The notes under the pieces: model-generated
Databases searched by the model: none
What the model was told of the DNA's origin: nothing
The model's input: the letters and a program-made list of their open reading frames with translations, nothing else
Position numbers and translations under genes: made by a program
Shown here: piece after piece, positions 16,899-26,238 of the stretch
Position numbering within the stretch: the first letter of the stretch is position 1
Layout of the letters: every line of letters begins with the position of its first letter
Source of the DNA: Citrobacter arsenatis
GTDB lineage: Bacteria; Pseudomonadota; Gammaproteobacteria; Enterobacterales; Enterobacteriaceae
Length of the DNA: 64,000 nt
Direction: 5' to 3'
NCBI RefSeq assembly: GCF_004353845.1
Contig: NZ_CP037864.1
Span: 434,001 to 498,000 of the forward strand

Positions 16899-19166
16899 TT
16901 ATGCTTTCACGCACATGACGTGATACACACCGTCAATAATTTCCGTTCCTTCGGTTTCATGTTCAAATCCAGGGAAGTGATGGTCCCAGGACTGCAACGA
17001 ACGTAGATAACTAATCTGCGGGCTATTGGCATCGCCAAAGTTTTCCCCGGACAGCAGCATTGGAATTCCTGGTGGGTAAGGAATCACGGAATTCGCCGCT
17101 ATACGACCCGGCAGATTTTCAATGGCCACCATCTCAACGTTATCGCTGACGATCGCGTTATAGGCTTCACGCGGGGTGATTTCAGCAACAGGCAGGCCGG
17201 AGTAGGCCGCGTTGAGTCGGGCGCCTGGGTTGTTCTCTTTTAGCCAGGCGAACATGGTGTCGCCCAGATCGTGAATGCCCATGTTGGCGTAAGTGTCAGG
17301 ATGTTCCTCAACCAGTTCTGGCATCACCTGCGCCAGCGGTGTATTGGCATCGTAATGGTGTTTGAATGAGCACAAGGTGTTGATTAGCGTGCCCCATTTC
17401 CCACGGGTAATCCCCATTGAGAACAGGAACATAATCTGGAAATCGGTGGTACGGGTCGGCACGATACCGTGGCGGCCAAGCCAGGCGGTGACCAGTGCTG
17501 CCGGTACGCCGCTCTCTTCCAGTTCGCCATCGTCGCCCATCCCCGGCGCCAGAATACTGACTTTGATCGGGTCCAGCATGCTCCAGTTATCCGGCAGGTC
17601 TTTAAACCCGTGCCAGGATTCACCCGGACGCATCACCCAGCAGTTCTGGTCAGTGGTCAGGAGTTGGGTTGGCGCATCGGCAAAGTCATAGGTTTTGCCG
17701 GTCTGCGGATCGGTTACCACTTCTTTGTTCCACGGTTTGAAGAACCAGTCGCCTTCGGCGGTGAATTCTTTATACAACCGTGCCATGGCCTGACGGAAAT
17801 CGACCGCTTCGTCGATCACTTCCTGAGTCAGCGACAGACCGCTGTTGCCGTCCATCATGGAGACCGCCACGTCGTTTGATGCGCAGATGGCATACAGCGG
17901 AGAGGTGGTGGCGTGCATCATGTACGCCTGGTTAAAGCGGGAGAAGTTCACAGCCCCACGACCTTCACGGACGTGAATGTAAGATGCCTGAGAGAGCGCA
18001 TTCAGCAGTTTGTGGGTCGAGTGGGTGGCAAACACGGTAGGACCGTTATGATCGCCCGGCGCGCCACGCATGGCATAGTGATCGGCATAAATTGGATTGA
18101 AGCGGGCATAGCCGTACCAGGCCTCATCGAAGTGGATGCGATCGCTGGTTTGCGCGAGCAGATCCTGGGCCTCTTTGGCGTTATAGCAGACACCGTCGTA
18201 GGTGCAGTTGGTCACCACGCTGTAAGACGGTTTTTGCCCGGCTTTGCCTTTGGTTAGCGGGCTTTCGCTGATTTTTTTCTGTAACGTTTCAGGCTGCATT
18301 TCCTGCGGGTAGATAGGCCCGATAATGCCGTACCGGTTGCGGCTTGGCACCATGTATACCGGTTTTGCCCCGGTAAGGATCAGCCCCTGCTCAATAGATT
18401 TGTGGCAGTTACGATCCAGCACCACGACGTCGTTGTCGGTCATGCAAGCCTGCATAATGGTGCGGTTAGAGCCGGAAGTCCCGACCACTACGGACCATGA
18501 ACGATCAGCGCCAAACACGCGGGCGGCATATTTTTCGCTCTCGCCAAACGCGCCAGTGTGATCCAGCAGCGAGCCGAGCGATGCGCGTTCGATACCCATG
18601 TCGCTACGGAATAAGTTTTCGCCGTAGTAATCATGGTAAAAACGGCCAGCCGGTGTTTTAGTGAATCCGACGCCGCCCTGGTGGCCTGGTGCGGCCCAGG
18701 AGTATTCATGGATGTCGCCGTACTTCATCAGCGCGCTAAACAGCGGCGGCAGAAGCTGCTGGCGGTAACGGGTCATCGCCGCAACGGCACGCCCGGCGAT
18801 AAAGTCTGCGGTATCTTCCAGAATCCAGGCGAATTCATCGACAAGCTCCAGCAGGTCGCGATCCAGCGATGCGGTGGCTTTTTCGCGATCGCCCAGCAGG
18901 AAAACGGGAACATTTTGCTGGCGCTCGTGGAGCTTGCCGATCAATTGCCTGACGTTCAGGTGTTCGTCTTGTTGTTCCATTTGATAGCTGAACATCAGGC
19001 AATCAATGGCTTCATTGGCGGCGAGGATTGCGTAACCATCGTCGAATGAGGTGGACTTAATGACGGTAACATTTTGGCGGCTTAATGCGTCAGCCAGACG
19101 TTCGACAGCGCTACCGACCCAGGTGTCCTGATGCAGAAACTCACTTTCAACAATTAATACTTTCAT
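16899..19166 (-). CDS. adiA: Biodegradative arginine decarboxylase AdiA
   Basis: PLP-dependent cytoplasmic decarboxylase that converts arginine to agmatine and CO2 while consuming a proton, the enzyme arm of arginine acid resistance. It has 755 residues, as in E. coli. The N-terminal wing domain is a receiver-like fold (MKVLIVESEFLHQD). The PLP lysine is Lys386 in FATHSTHKLLNALS, with HFDEAWYGYARF just before it. C-terminal family blocks include TSPLYAICASNDVAVSMMDG and NSVIPYPPGIPMLL. Two adjacent ATGs are possible (19166, 19169); 19166 matches the known protein. The enzyme works with AdiC, and AdiY is the local activator. Confidence 0.97.
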   Translation of the reverse strand: MKVLIVESEFLHQDTWVGSAVERLADALSRQNVTVIKSTSFDDGYAILAANEAIDCLMFSYQMEQQDEHLNVRQLIGKLHERQQNVPVFLLGDREKATASLDRDLLELVDEFAWILEDTADFIAGRAVAAMTRYRQQLLPPLFSALMKYGDIHEYSWAAPGHQGGVGFTKTPAGRFYHDYYGENLFRSDMGIERASLGSLLDHTGAFGESEKYAARVFGADRSWSVVVGTSGSNRTIMQACMTDNDVVVLDRNCHKSIEQGLILTGAKPVYMVPSRNRYGIIGPIYPQEMQPETLQKKISESPLTKGKAGQKPSYSVVTNCTYDGVCYNAKEAQDLLAQTSDRIHFDEAWYGYARFNPIYADHYAMRGAPGDHNGPTVFATHSTHKLLNALSQASYIHVREGRGAVNFSRFNQAYMMHATTSPLYAICASNDVAVSMMDGNSGLSLTQEVIDEAVDFRQAMARLYKEFTAEGDWFFKPWNKEVVTDPQTGKTYDFADAPTQLLTTDQNCWVMRPGESWHGFKDLPDNWSMLDPIKVSILAPGMGDDGELEESGVPAALVTAWLGRHGIVPTRTTDFQIMFLFSMGITRGKWGTLINTLCSFKHHYDANTPLAQVMPELVEEHPDTYANMGIHDLGDTMFAWLKENNPGARLNAAYSGLPVAEITPREAYNAIVSDNVEMVAIENLPGRIAANSVIPYPPGIPMLLSGENFGDANSPQISYLRSLQSWDHHFPGFEHETEGTEIIDGVYHVMCVKA

Positions 19167-19404
19167 CATCTTTTACCCGGTTGTGGAAAGGTTGCAATTT
19201 ATGGATTGCAGACACACCGTATGAATGTGACGCAGGCAAGTATTATCCTGACAAAATGCGCTGTAAAGCGGGTGAAAAATAGACTGATTTGTGTTTAATT
19301 TGTTTTTAAACAAAGGGTTGGGTTTGCTTGTTGGCGGTTTTTCACCGCCGTTTATCGACAGGGGGAATATTTTTTTGGCTGATACTGATATTGGCGAATG
19401 CTAT

Positions 19405-20337
19405 TCAACCAGCCATTGTCTGCCGACGCTGCTGGCTCAGTTTACGGTACTGCTGCGGTGACATACCGACAAATTTGCTGAAGGTGTCATAAAAACGGCT
19501 GCTGGATCGGAACCCGGCGGTCAACGCGACGTCGAGAATGGTTTTATCGGTATCGCTAAGCAACGCACGGACGTGGTTGATCCGCATTGCAGTGATGTAC
19601 TGCTTCATGGTGAGTTGCATCACGCGCTGGAAAATCCCCATCGCGTAGTTGGCATTGAGCTTCACGTGCTCCGCGACGTCGTTGATCGTGAGCGCCTGAT
19701 CGTAGTTATCAGCAATAAAACTCAGCATTTGGCTGACGTAAAACTGGGCGTGCCGTGACACGCTGTTTTTGTGCGTCCACGACGTTTTATTGACCAGGAT
19801 AGGCTGCCAGCCGGAAAGGCTAAAGCGCTTGAGCATCAGACCAATTTCATCAATGGCGAGCTGGCGGATTTGTTCGTTCGGGTTGCTCAACTCCTGCTGC
19901 CAGCGCTGAACTTCAAAAGTGCTCAACTGCTGTGACGCCAGCGATTTGATGACCATGCCATGGGTAACGTGATTGATCAGTTCGCGATCCAGCGGCCAGG
20001 AGAGGAAAAGGTGCATCGGTAAATTGAAGATAGCCATGCTTTGGCAACTGCCAGGACGCGTGAGCTGATGCGGTGTACAGGCCCAGAATAGCGTGATGTG
20101 TCCCTGTTTTATTTGCACCACTTCGTTGTTGATTAGGTACTCAACGTCGCCATCGAACGGCACATTGATCTCCACCTGCCCATGCCAGTGACTGGTAGAC
20201 ATAGCATGCGGTGATCGCAGCTCGATATCCATCCGTTGATATTCTGAGTACAGCGATAATGGGCTGCGGGTTTGCTCTTCATCGCTACTGCACATGTGCG
20301 GATCGGGGGGAAGAGGTGATGTCGGTGATGTACTCAT
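19405..20337 (-). CDS. melR: AraC-family melibiose regulator MelR
   Basis: Melibiose-dependent activator of melAB, 310 residues (E. coli 302). The N-terminal sugar-binding cupin domain includes SHWHGQVEINVPFDGDVEYL. The C-terminal AraC domain occupies about 205-300, with two helix-turn-helix units (TINDVAEHVKLNANYAMGIF and ILDVALTAGFRSSSRFYDTF). The start at 20337 is supported by GGAG six bases upstream. The first 14 residues, rich in Pro and Ser, differ from E. coli, and an internal Met15 (MCSSDEEQ) is a possible alternative. It diverges from melA across a 268-bp region with an inverted repeat likely to contain MelR sites. Confidence 0.95.
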   Translation of the reverse strand: MSTSPTSPLPPDPHMCSSDEEQTRSPLSLYSEYQRMDIELRSPHAMSTSHWHGQVEINVPFDGDVEYLINNEVVQIKQGHITLFWACTPHQLTRPGSCQSMAIFNLPMHLFLSWPLDRELINHVTHGMVIKSLASQQLSTFEVQRWQQELSNPNEQIRQLAIDEIGLMLKRFSLSGWQPILVNKTSWTHKNSVSRHAQFYVSQMLSFIADNYDQALTINDVAEHVKLNANYAMGIFQRVMQLTMKQYITAMRINHVRALLSDTDKTILDVALTAGFRSSSRFYDTFSKFVGMSPQQYRKLSQQRRQTMAG

Positions 20338-20474
20338 GGTTGCTCCATTTCCTGAATTATCAGAATCATGTCATTTGCTGCGCATTACGGCTGAGAATCA
20401 GGACACAAATCGGACCGATATCATTGAGCATAGCGAGATTTTGCGGCCGCATACTCTGCTTTTGGGCAATTTTG

Positions 20475-20527
20475 TCCCATAAACTCAGATCCACTAGCAG
20501 GTAAAGAGGCGATCTGAGTTTATGGGA
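20475..20527. promoter_or_regulatory. Perfect 17-bp inverted repeat in the melR-melA region, likely MelR sites
   Basis: TCCCATAAACTCAGATC (20475-20491) recurs as its exact reverse complement at 20511-20527, separated by 19 bases. Arm size and inverted layout fit a pair of MelR targets, which in E. coli are 18-bp sites flanking a CRP site. A TATACG minus-10-like sequence (20559-20564) follows before melA. Assignment to MelR is inferred. Confidence 0.6.
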
Positions 20528-20605
20528 ATGCTCACCAGGGAAGTCGGAAGTTTTCAGCTATACGCTGTGCCACCATGACTGTGTTCACTAATGTTCTGGA
20601 GAGTC

Positions 20606-21961
20606 ATGATGTCTGCACCCAAAATTACCTTTATCGGCGCCGGTTCTACGATTTTCGTCAAAAATATTCTCGGGGACGTTTTTCATCGCGATGCGCTGAA
20701 ATCTGCCCATATCGCCCTGATGGACGTCAATCCTACGCGGCTGGAAGAGTCACACATTGTCGTGCGTAAGTTGATGGACTCAGCGGGCGCGTCCGGGCGT
20801 ATCACCTGCTACACCGATCAAAAAGCGGCATTACAGGATGCCGATTTTGTGGTGGTTGCTTTCCAGATTGGCGGTTATGAGCCTTGTACCGTCACCGATT
20901 TTGCGGTGTGTAAACGTCATGGTCTGGAGCAGACGATTGCCGACACGTTAGGGCCTGGCGGCATTATGCGCGCGCTGCGCACCATCCCGCATTTATGGCA
21001 GATTTGTGAGGACATGACCGAAGTCTGTCCGCAGGCCACTATGCTTAACTACGTTAACCCGATGGCGATGAATACCTGGGCAATGTATGCACGCTATCCG
21101 CATATTAAGCAAGTTGGGCTGTGTCACTCGGTGCAGGGAACCGCGGAGGAGCTGGCTCGCGATTTGAATATCGACCCGGCCTCATTGCGTTATCGTAGCG
21201 CCGGGATCAACCATATGGCGTTTTATCTGGAACTCGAGCGCCAAACGGCTGACGGCGCATACGTAAATCTCTATCCGGAGCTGCTGGCGGCCTATGAATC
21301 CGGTCAGGCGCCGAAACCAAATATTCACGGTAATACCCGGTGTCAGAACATTGTGCGCTATGAAATGTTCAAAAAGCTCGGCTATTTCGTCACCGAATCG
21401 TCGGAGCACTTTGCGGAATATACGCCGTGGTTTATCAAGCCAGGGCGTGAGGATCTGATTGAGCGCTATAAGGTTCCTCTGGATGAGTACCCAAAACGCT
21501 GTGTGGAGCAGTTGGCGAACTGGAATAAAGAGCTGGAGGAGTACAAAACGGCGGCGCGAATCGATATTAAACCGTCGCGCGAATATGCCAGCACTATCAT
21601 GAACGCTATCTGGACCGGTGAACCGAGCGTGGTGTATGGCAACGTTCGTAATGACCATCTGATCGATAACCTGCCGCAAGGCTGTTGCGTGGAGGTGGCT
21701 TGCCTGGTCGATGCGAATGGTATCCAGCCCACGAAGGTGGGGACTCTTCCGTCACATTTGGCGGCCATGATGCAAACCAATATCAATGTTCAGACTCTGC
21801 TGACGGAAGCTATCCTCACGGAAAATCGCGATCGCGTTTATCATGCGGCGATGATGGATCCGCATACCGCCGCGGTATTGGGGATTGAGGAGATTTATGC
21901 GCTGGTGGACGACCTGATCGCGTCTCATGGCGACTGGTTGCCGGCCTGGTTACATCGTTAA
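20606..21961 (+). CDS. melA: Alpha-galactosidase MelA (glycoside hydrolase family 4)
   Basis: Hydrolyses melibiose to galactose and glucose in the cytoplasm by the NAD- and Mn-dependent GH4 mechanism. It has 451 residues. The N-terminal Rossmann motif is FIGAGSTIFVKN (about residues 9-20). Family blocks include TLGPGGIMRALRTIP, NYVNPMAMNTWAMY and GLCHSVQGTAEEL; the Cys in this last block and the His in AGINHMAFYLEL are the expected metal ligands. Start is the first of two ATGs (20606) with GGAG upstream, as in E. coli. It is the first gene of the mel operon, with melB 92 bp downstream. Confidence 0.97.
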   Translation: MMSAPKITFIGAGSTIFVKNILGDVFHRDALKSAHIALMDVNPTRLEESHIVVRKLMDSAGASGRITCYTDQKAALQDADFVVVAFQIGGYEPCTVTDFAVCKRHGLEQTIADTLGPGGIMRALRTIPHLWQICEDMTEVCPQATMLNYVNPMAMNTWAMYARYPHIKQVGLCHSVQGTAEELARDLNIDPASLRYRSAGINHMAFYLELERQTADGAYVNLYPELLAAYESGQAPKPNIHGNTRCQNIVRYEMFKKLGYFVTESSEHFAEYTPWFIKPGREDLIERYKVPLDEYPKRCVEQLANWNKELEEYKTAARIDIKPSREYASTIMNAIWTGEPSVVYGNVRNDHLIDNLPQGCCVEVACLVDANGIQPTKVGTLPSHLAAMMQTNINVQTLLTEAILTENRDRVYHAAMMDPHTAAVLGIEEIYALVDDLIASHGDWLPAWLHR

Positions 21962-22053
21962 CACACAATCACGCCGGGCAGAGCATCCGGCGTTTAACCT
22001 CTGACGTTTCCTCTTACAGAAGGCGGGCGCTGGTAACAGCGACCCGATACCCT

Positions 22054-23484
22054 ATGAGCATCTCTCTGACAACAAAACTCAGTTATGGATTTGGAGCGTT
22101 TGGTAAGGATTTCGCCATCGGTATTGTGTACATGTACCTGATGTATTACTACACCGACGTGGTGGGATTATCGGTGGGGCTGGTCGGAACGTTGTTCCTG
22201 GCGGCAAGGATCTGGGATGCGGTTAACGATCCCATCATGGGCTGGATTGTGAACGCCACCCGGTCGCGGTGGGGAAAATTTAAACCCTGGATCTTACTCG
22301 GTACGCTGGCGAACTCATTGGTGCTGTTTTTGCTTTTTAGTGCACATCTGTTTGAGGGAACTGCGCAAGTCGTATTTGTCTGCGTGACATATATATTATG
22401 GGGAATGACCTACACCATTATGGATATTCCATTCTGGTCGCTGGTGCCAACCATTACGCTGGATAAACGCGAGCGTGAACAACTGGTGCCGTTCCCCCGT
22501 TTCTTCGCCAGCCTTGCTGGATTTGTCACCGCAGGTGTAACGCTGCCCTTTGTGAGCTATGTTGGCGGAGCCGATCGCGGCTTTGGTTTTCAGATGTTTA
22601 CGTTGGTGCTGATTGCATTCTTTATCGTTTCCACCGTGGTTACGCTGCGTAATGTGCATGAGGTTTATTCGTCAGATAATGATGCAACGGCGAACAGCAG
22701 TCGTCTTGGGCTGAAAGCTATCGTTGGGCTTATCTATAAAAATGACCAGTTATCCTGCCTGCTGGGCATGGCGCTGGCTTACAACATTGCTGCCAACATT
22801 ATTGCTGGTTTTGCCATTTACTATTTTACCTATGTGATTGGTGATGCAAGCCTCTTCCCGTACTACATGTCTTACGCAGGTGCGGCAAACCTGTTAACGC
22901 TGATTTTCTTTCCTCGACTGGTAAAAGCGTTGTCACGACGGATCTTGTGGGCCGGGGCATCAGTACTGCCGGTACTCAGCTGTGTCGTGCTGCTGGTGAT
23001 GGCATTAGCCGGTTTCCATAATATCTCCCTCATTGTGATTGCTGGTGTATTACTCAATATTGGTTCAGCGCTTTTCTGGGTGTTGCAGGTCATTATGGTG
23101 GCGGATACCGTTGATTACGGCGAATACAAACTTAACGTACGTTGTGAAAGTATCGCTTATTCGGTACAGACGATGGTGGTAAAAGGAGGGTCAGCATTTG
23201 CCGCTTTCTTTATTGCGGTGATACTCGGGGTGATAAATTACGCGCCGAATGTCGCGCAGTCCGCAGAAACGATTGTTGGCATGCAATTCATTATGATTGC
23301 ACTACCCGCACTCTTTTTTGTGGTGACCTTGGTCCTGTATTTCCGCTTCTATCGACTGAACGGCGACACGCTGCGCAGGATCCAGATCCATTTGTTGGAT
23401 AAGTACCGTAAGGTGCCGCAGCACCATGAGCAACCGGATATCCCGGCGATTGCGGTAGTGGCCTCAGGTGATATTAAGGCGTAG
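22054..23484 (+). CDS. melB: Melibiose:cation symporter MelB
   Basis: An inner-membrane sugar symporter (GPH family) that imports melibiose with sodium, lithium or protons, 476 residues. The cation-site residues Asp55 and Asp59 lie in ARIWDAVNDPIMGW, and Asp124 in helix 4 is in the YTIMDIPFWS segment. The conserved loop TRSRWGKFKPWIL follows helix 2. The C-terminal tail ends PQHHEQPDIPAIAVV-type sequence, three residues longer than E. coli. The ribosome site is weak, so translation may depend on coupling or read-through from melA. A SemiSWEET gene begins two bases after the melB stop codon. Confidence 0.96.
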   Translation: MSISLTTKLSYGFGAFGKDFAIGIVYMYLMYYYTDVVGLSVGLVGTLFLAARIWDAVNDPIMGWIVNATRSRWGKFKPWILLGTLANSLVLFLLFSAHLFEGTAQVVFVCVTYILWGMTYTIMDIPFWSLVPTITLDKREREQLVPFPRFFASLAGFVTAGVTLPFVSYVGGADRGFGFQMFTLVLIAFFIVSTVVTLRNVHEVYSSDNDATANSSRLGLKAIVGLIYKNDQLSCLLGMALAYNIAANIIAGFAIYYFTYVIGDASLFPYYMSYAGAANLLTLIFFPRLVKALSRRILWAGASVLPVLSCVVLLVMALAGFHNISLIVIAGVLLNIGSALFWVLQVIMVADTVDYGEYKLNVRCESIAYSVQTMVVKGGSAFAAFFIAVILGVINYAPNVAQSAETIVGMQFIMIALPALFFVVTLVLYFRFYRLNGDTLRRIQIHLLDKYRKVPQHHEQPDIPAIAVVASGDIKA

Positions 23485-23486
23485 CT

Positions 23487-23741
23487 ATGGAATGGCATTC
23501 GTGGATTGGGTATTTGGCGGCTAGCCTGACGACGCTCTCTTTCTTACCGCAAGCGATTAAGGTCATTACCACCCGTAACACGCAGGGTATCTCTGGTTTA
23601 ATGTACCTGATGTTTGTGAGCGGGCTGGTTTTGTGGCTGATTTATGGCTTATTGATTGAGGATACTGCCGTCAGCATGGCGAACTTTTTGACACTGTTGT
23701 TCGCCTTGCCGATTCTGGTTATCAAATCTCGTAATGGGTAG
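23487..23741 (+). CDS. SemiSWEET-family sugar transporter
   Basis: An 84-residue membrane protein with three helices (about residues 5-23, 38-56 and 61-80). It has the family Pro-Gln motif at 21-22 (LSFLPQAIKVITTRNTQGIS) and an Asn in the third helix (MANFLTLLFALP). These are hallmarks of bacterial SemiSWEETs, which dimerise to form a sugar facilitator. The gene begins two bases after the melB stop, so it is almost certainly the third cistron of melAB; E. coli K-12 has no gene at this position. A strong hairpin follows immediately. The substrate is unknown. A role in moving the glucose or galactose products, or melibiose itself, is a context-based guess. Confidence 0.85.
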   Translation: MEWHSWIGYLAASLTTLSFLPQAIKVITTRNTQGISGLMYLMFVSGLVLWLIYGLLIEDTAVSMANFLTLLFALPILVIKSRNG

Positions 23742-23745
23742 GGCA

Positions 23746-23783
23746 GACTGCCGGATAAGCGTGAGCGCTATCCGGCAGTCTTT
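23746..23783. terminator. Hairpin between convergent SemiSWEET and yjdF genes
   Basis: GACTGCCGGATAAGCG pairs with CGCTATCCGGCAGTC (23746-23761 and 23766-23780) with one bulged A, followed by TTT on the plus strand. It is REP-like and contains the yjdF stop codon. It probably ends the mel operon transcript and may act in both directions. Confidence 0.75.
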
Positions 23784-24385
23784 AACTGTCTGTTGTGCCA
23801 GCCCGCCAATACCAGCACCGTTGTCAATGCGCCGAGCAGGGCGCAAAACATATCCGACTGGGTATCCCACGGGTCGCCTTGCGTACCGAGAAAATCATCC
23901 GCTCCCTGACCCATTGCCAGCGCCGCCCACCATTCGATCAGTTCATACATTGCGCTAATTGCCAGCGCCACGCAGCAGACCAAAAATGCCAGCATCTTGC
24001 GACCACGAACAATATTGCCGCGCACTAAAATTTCTCTTGCCGTCAGAGCAGGCACCAGCCCCTGGAAGAAGTGACCCAGTTTGTCATAGGGGTTACGACT
24101 GAGATCCAGCCATTCCTGAACCTGAAAACCGACGGGGACTTTGGCGTAGGTATACATACCGCCGACCATCAGAATGATGGCGTGCAAGAAAATGAGCGTG
24201 TAGAGCAATGGCGTCAGCGGATAGCGCTTCATGGTTGCCAGCAACAGCGGGACGACAATAATGACCGGCGTGACTTCCATCAGCCAGGTGATTTTCTCCG
24301 AGGCAGAGATTCCGGTGTAGATAAGGATCAGCGCCAGCAGCAGCGCGCCAGAGTACAAAATGGTGGAGTTCAGTGTGCGGAGCAT
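23768..24385 (-). CDS. yjdF: Inner-membrane protein YjdF (DUF2238)
   Basis: A 205-residue membrane protein of the DUF2238 family with about six hydrophobic segments. The conserved family core is YDKLGHFFQGLVPALTAREI and YELIEWWAALAMGQGADDFLG, both rich in His, Glu and Trp. Function is unknown. The frame is open to a TTG at 24442, but the ATG at 24385 (MLRTLNSTI) corresponds to the E. coli start; 24403 is another possible start. The ribosome site is weak in each case. The final codons GCC-GGA-TAG lie inside the REP-like terminator hairpin. It follows fumB on the same strand but is probably transcribed separately. Confidence 0.88.
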   Translation of the reverse strand: MLRTLNSTILYSGALLLALILIYTGISASEKITWLMEVTPVIIVVPLLLATMKRYPLTPLLYTLIFLHAIILMVGGMYTYAKVPVGFQVQEWLDLSRNPYDKLGHFFQGLVPALTAREILVRGNIVRGRKMLAFLVCCVALAISAMYELIEWWAALAMGQGADDFLGTQGDPWDTQSDMFCALLGALTTVLVLAGWHNRQLKTAG

Positions 24386-24480
24386 TGCGAATTCACAAGT
24401 CATGGAAAAGGTTACTATTCCCTGTGAGCGGCAAAAATTCAACGCCAGTAAATGGGGGGATAAAGATGGCCCGGGGGGAT

Positions 24481-24518
24481 CACTGGACTGACGCCAAAAA
24501 ACAGGTGTCAGACCAGTG
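24481..24518 (-). terminator. Probable terminator after fumB
   Basis: CACTGGACTGAC (24481-24492) pairs with GTCAGACCAGTG (24507-24518) with one mismatch, 15 bp past the fumB stop. There is no strong T-run on the minus strand. Confidence 0.5.
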
Positions 24519-24532
24519 CCGGGCCGAATGGG

Positions 24533-26179
24533 TTACTTCGCGCAGTTAGCGCATTGTTTGCTGACGATTTGCTGGAAGAAATCGTTGCCTTTGTCATCGA
24601 CCAGAATGAAAGCCGGGAAATCTTCTACTTCGATTTTCCAGATAGCTTCCATACCCAGCTCCGGGTATTCCACGCATTCCAGATGTTTAATGCTCTGCTG
24701 CGCCAGTACCGCTGCCGGACCGCCAATGCTGCCTAAATAGAAACCGCCGTGTTTGTGGCAGGCGTCAGTCACCTGCTGGCTACGGTTACCTTTTGCCAAC
24801 ATGATCATGCTGCCGCCGTGAGACTGCAGCAGGTCAACATAGGAGTCCATACGACCCGCGGTGGTTGGCCCTAAAGAGCCGGACGGATAACCCGCAGGCG
24901 TTTTGGCCGGACCCGCGTAGTAGATCGGATGATCTTTTACGTACTGCGGCAGACCTTCGCCGGACTCAATACGTTCTTTTAGCTTCGCGTGGGCAATATC
25001 GCGACCAACAATGATGGTGCCGCTCAGCGACAGACGGGTTGAAACCGGGTACTGAGAGAGCTGGGCGAGGATCTCTTTCATTGGGCGGTTAAGGTCAACT
25101 TTAACCACTTCACCTTCACCCGCCTGGCGCAGGGATTCCGGAATGTACTGAGCTGGGTTATGTTCCAGTTTTTCGATCCAGATCCCTTCGCGGTTAATTT
25201 TGGCCTTGATGTTACGGTCTGCGGAGCAAGAGACGCCCATACCAACTGGGCAGGACGCGCCGTGGCGAGGCAGGCGGATCACGCGGATATCGTGTGCGAA
25301 GTATTTCCCGCCGAACTGAGCGCCGAGGCCGAGTTTTTGCGCTTCTTCCAGCAGTTCCTGTTCCAGTTGCAGATCGCGGAACGCCTGGCCGTGAGCATTA
25401 CCTTCAGTAGGCAGTGCGTCATAGTAGTGCGTGCTGGCCAGCTTCACCGTTTTAAGGGTGCTTTCTGCTGAAGTGCCGCCAATGACGAATGCGATGTGGT
25501 ACGGCGGGCAAGCTGCGGTACCCAGCGTACGCATTTTCTCAACCAGGAAGTTTTTCAGTTTGCCGGGAGTCAGCAGCGCTTTGGTTTCCTGATACAGGTA
25601 GGTTTTGTTCGCTGAACCGCCGCCTTTGGCCACGCACAGGAATTTGTATTCGTCACCGTCCACGCTGTACAGATCGATTTGCGCGGGCAGGTTGGTGCCG
25701 GTATTCACTTCTTTGTACATATCCAGCGCCGCGTTTTGCGAGTAGCGCAGGTTATCTTCAATATAGGTATTAAATACGCCTTTGGAGAGGGCAGCTTCGT
25801 CGCCGCCACCGGTCCAAACGCGTTGACCTTTTTTACCCATGATAATTGCCGTACCGGTGTCCTGGCAGGTTGGCAACACGCCTTTAGCGGCGATTTCGGA
25901 GTTTCTCAGGAACTGCAGCGCCACGTACTTGTCGTTTTCGCTGGCTTCGGGATCATGGAGAATTGAGGCGACTTGCTGTTGGTGTTCTGGGCGGAGCATG
26001 AAGGAGGCATCGTGGAAGGCTTGCTGGGCCAGTAGCGTAAGTGCTTCAGGGGCTACTTTCAGGATTGTTTCGCCTTCAAACTCGCCGACGCTGACGTGAT
26101 CGGATGTCAGCAGGTAGTACTCAGTTTTGTCTTCCCCCAGTGGGAAAGCTGCCTGGTAAGTGAATTCAACTTTTGACAT
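24533..26179 (-). CDS. fumB: Anaerobic class I fumarase FumB
   Basis: Oxygen-sensitive [4Fe-4S] fumarase that converts malate to fumarate for fumarate respiration. It has 548 residues, identical in length to E. coli FumB. Cluster ligands are Cys105 (VLPTCQDTGT) and the cysteines in GTAACPPYH and ASCPVGMGVSCSADR. The C-terminal TtdB-like domain carries AGPAKTPAGYPSGSLGPTTA. It lies 96 bp downstream of dcuB on the same strand and likely forms a dcuB-fumB operon induced by DcuSR without oxygen. Assignment to FumB rather than FumA rests on this context as well as on sequence. Confidence 0.95.
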   Translation of the reverse strand: MSKVEFTYQAAFPLGEDKTEYYLLTSDHVSVGEFEGETILKVAPEALTLLAQQAFHDASFMLRPEHQQQVASILHDPEASENDKYVALQFLRNSEIAAKGVLPTCQDTGTAIIMGKKGQRVWTGGGDEAALSKGVFNTYIEDNLRYSQNAALDMYKEVNTGTNLPAQIDLYSVDGDEYKFLCVAKGGGSANKTYLYQETKALLTPGKLKNFLVEKMRTLGTAACPPYHIAFVIGGTSAESTLKTVKLASTHYYDALPTEGNAHGQAFRDLQLEQELLEEAQKLGLGAQFGGKYFAHDIRVIRLPRHGASCPVGMGVSCSADRNIKAKINREGIWIEKLEHNPAQYIPESLRQAGEGEVVKVDLNRPMKEILAQLSQYPVSTRLSLSGTIIVGRDIAHAKLKERIESGEGLPQYVKDHPIYYAGPAKTPAGYPSGSLGPTTAGRMDSYVDLLQSHGGSMIMLAKGNRSQQVTDACHKHGGFYLGSIGGPAAVLAQQSIKHLECVEYPELGMEAIWKIEVEDFPAFILVDDKGNDFFQQIVSKQCANCAK

Positions 26180-26238
26180 TTGCTTCCAGCCTTTTCATTT
26201 TTCTCAGGAATTTTAAAATTCTCTGTGTCTTAACGGTG

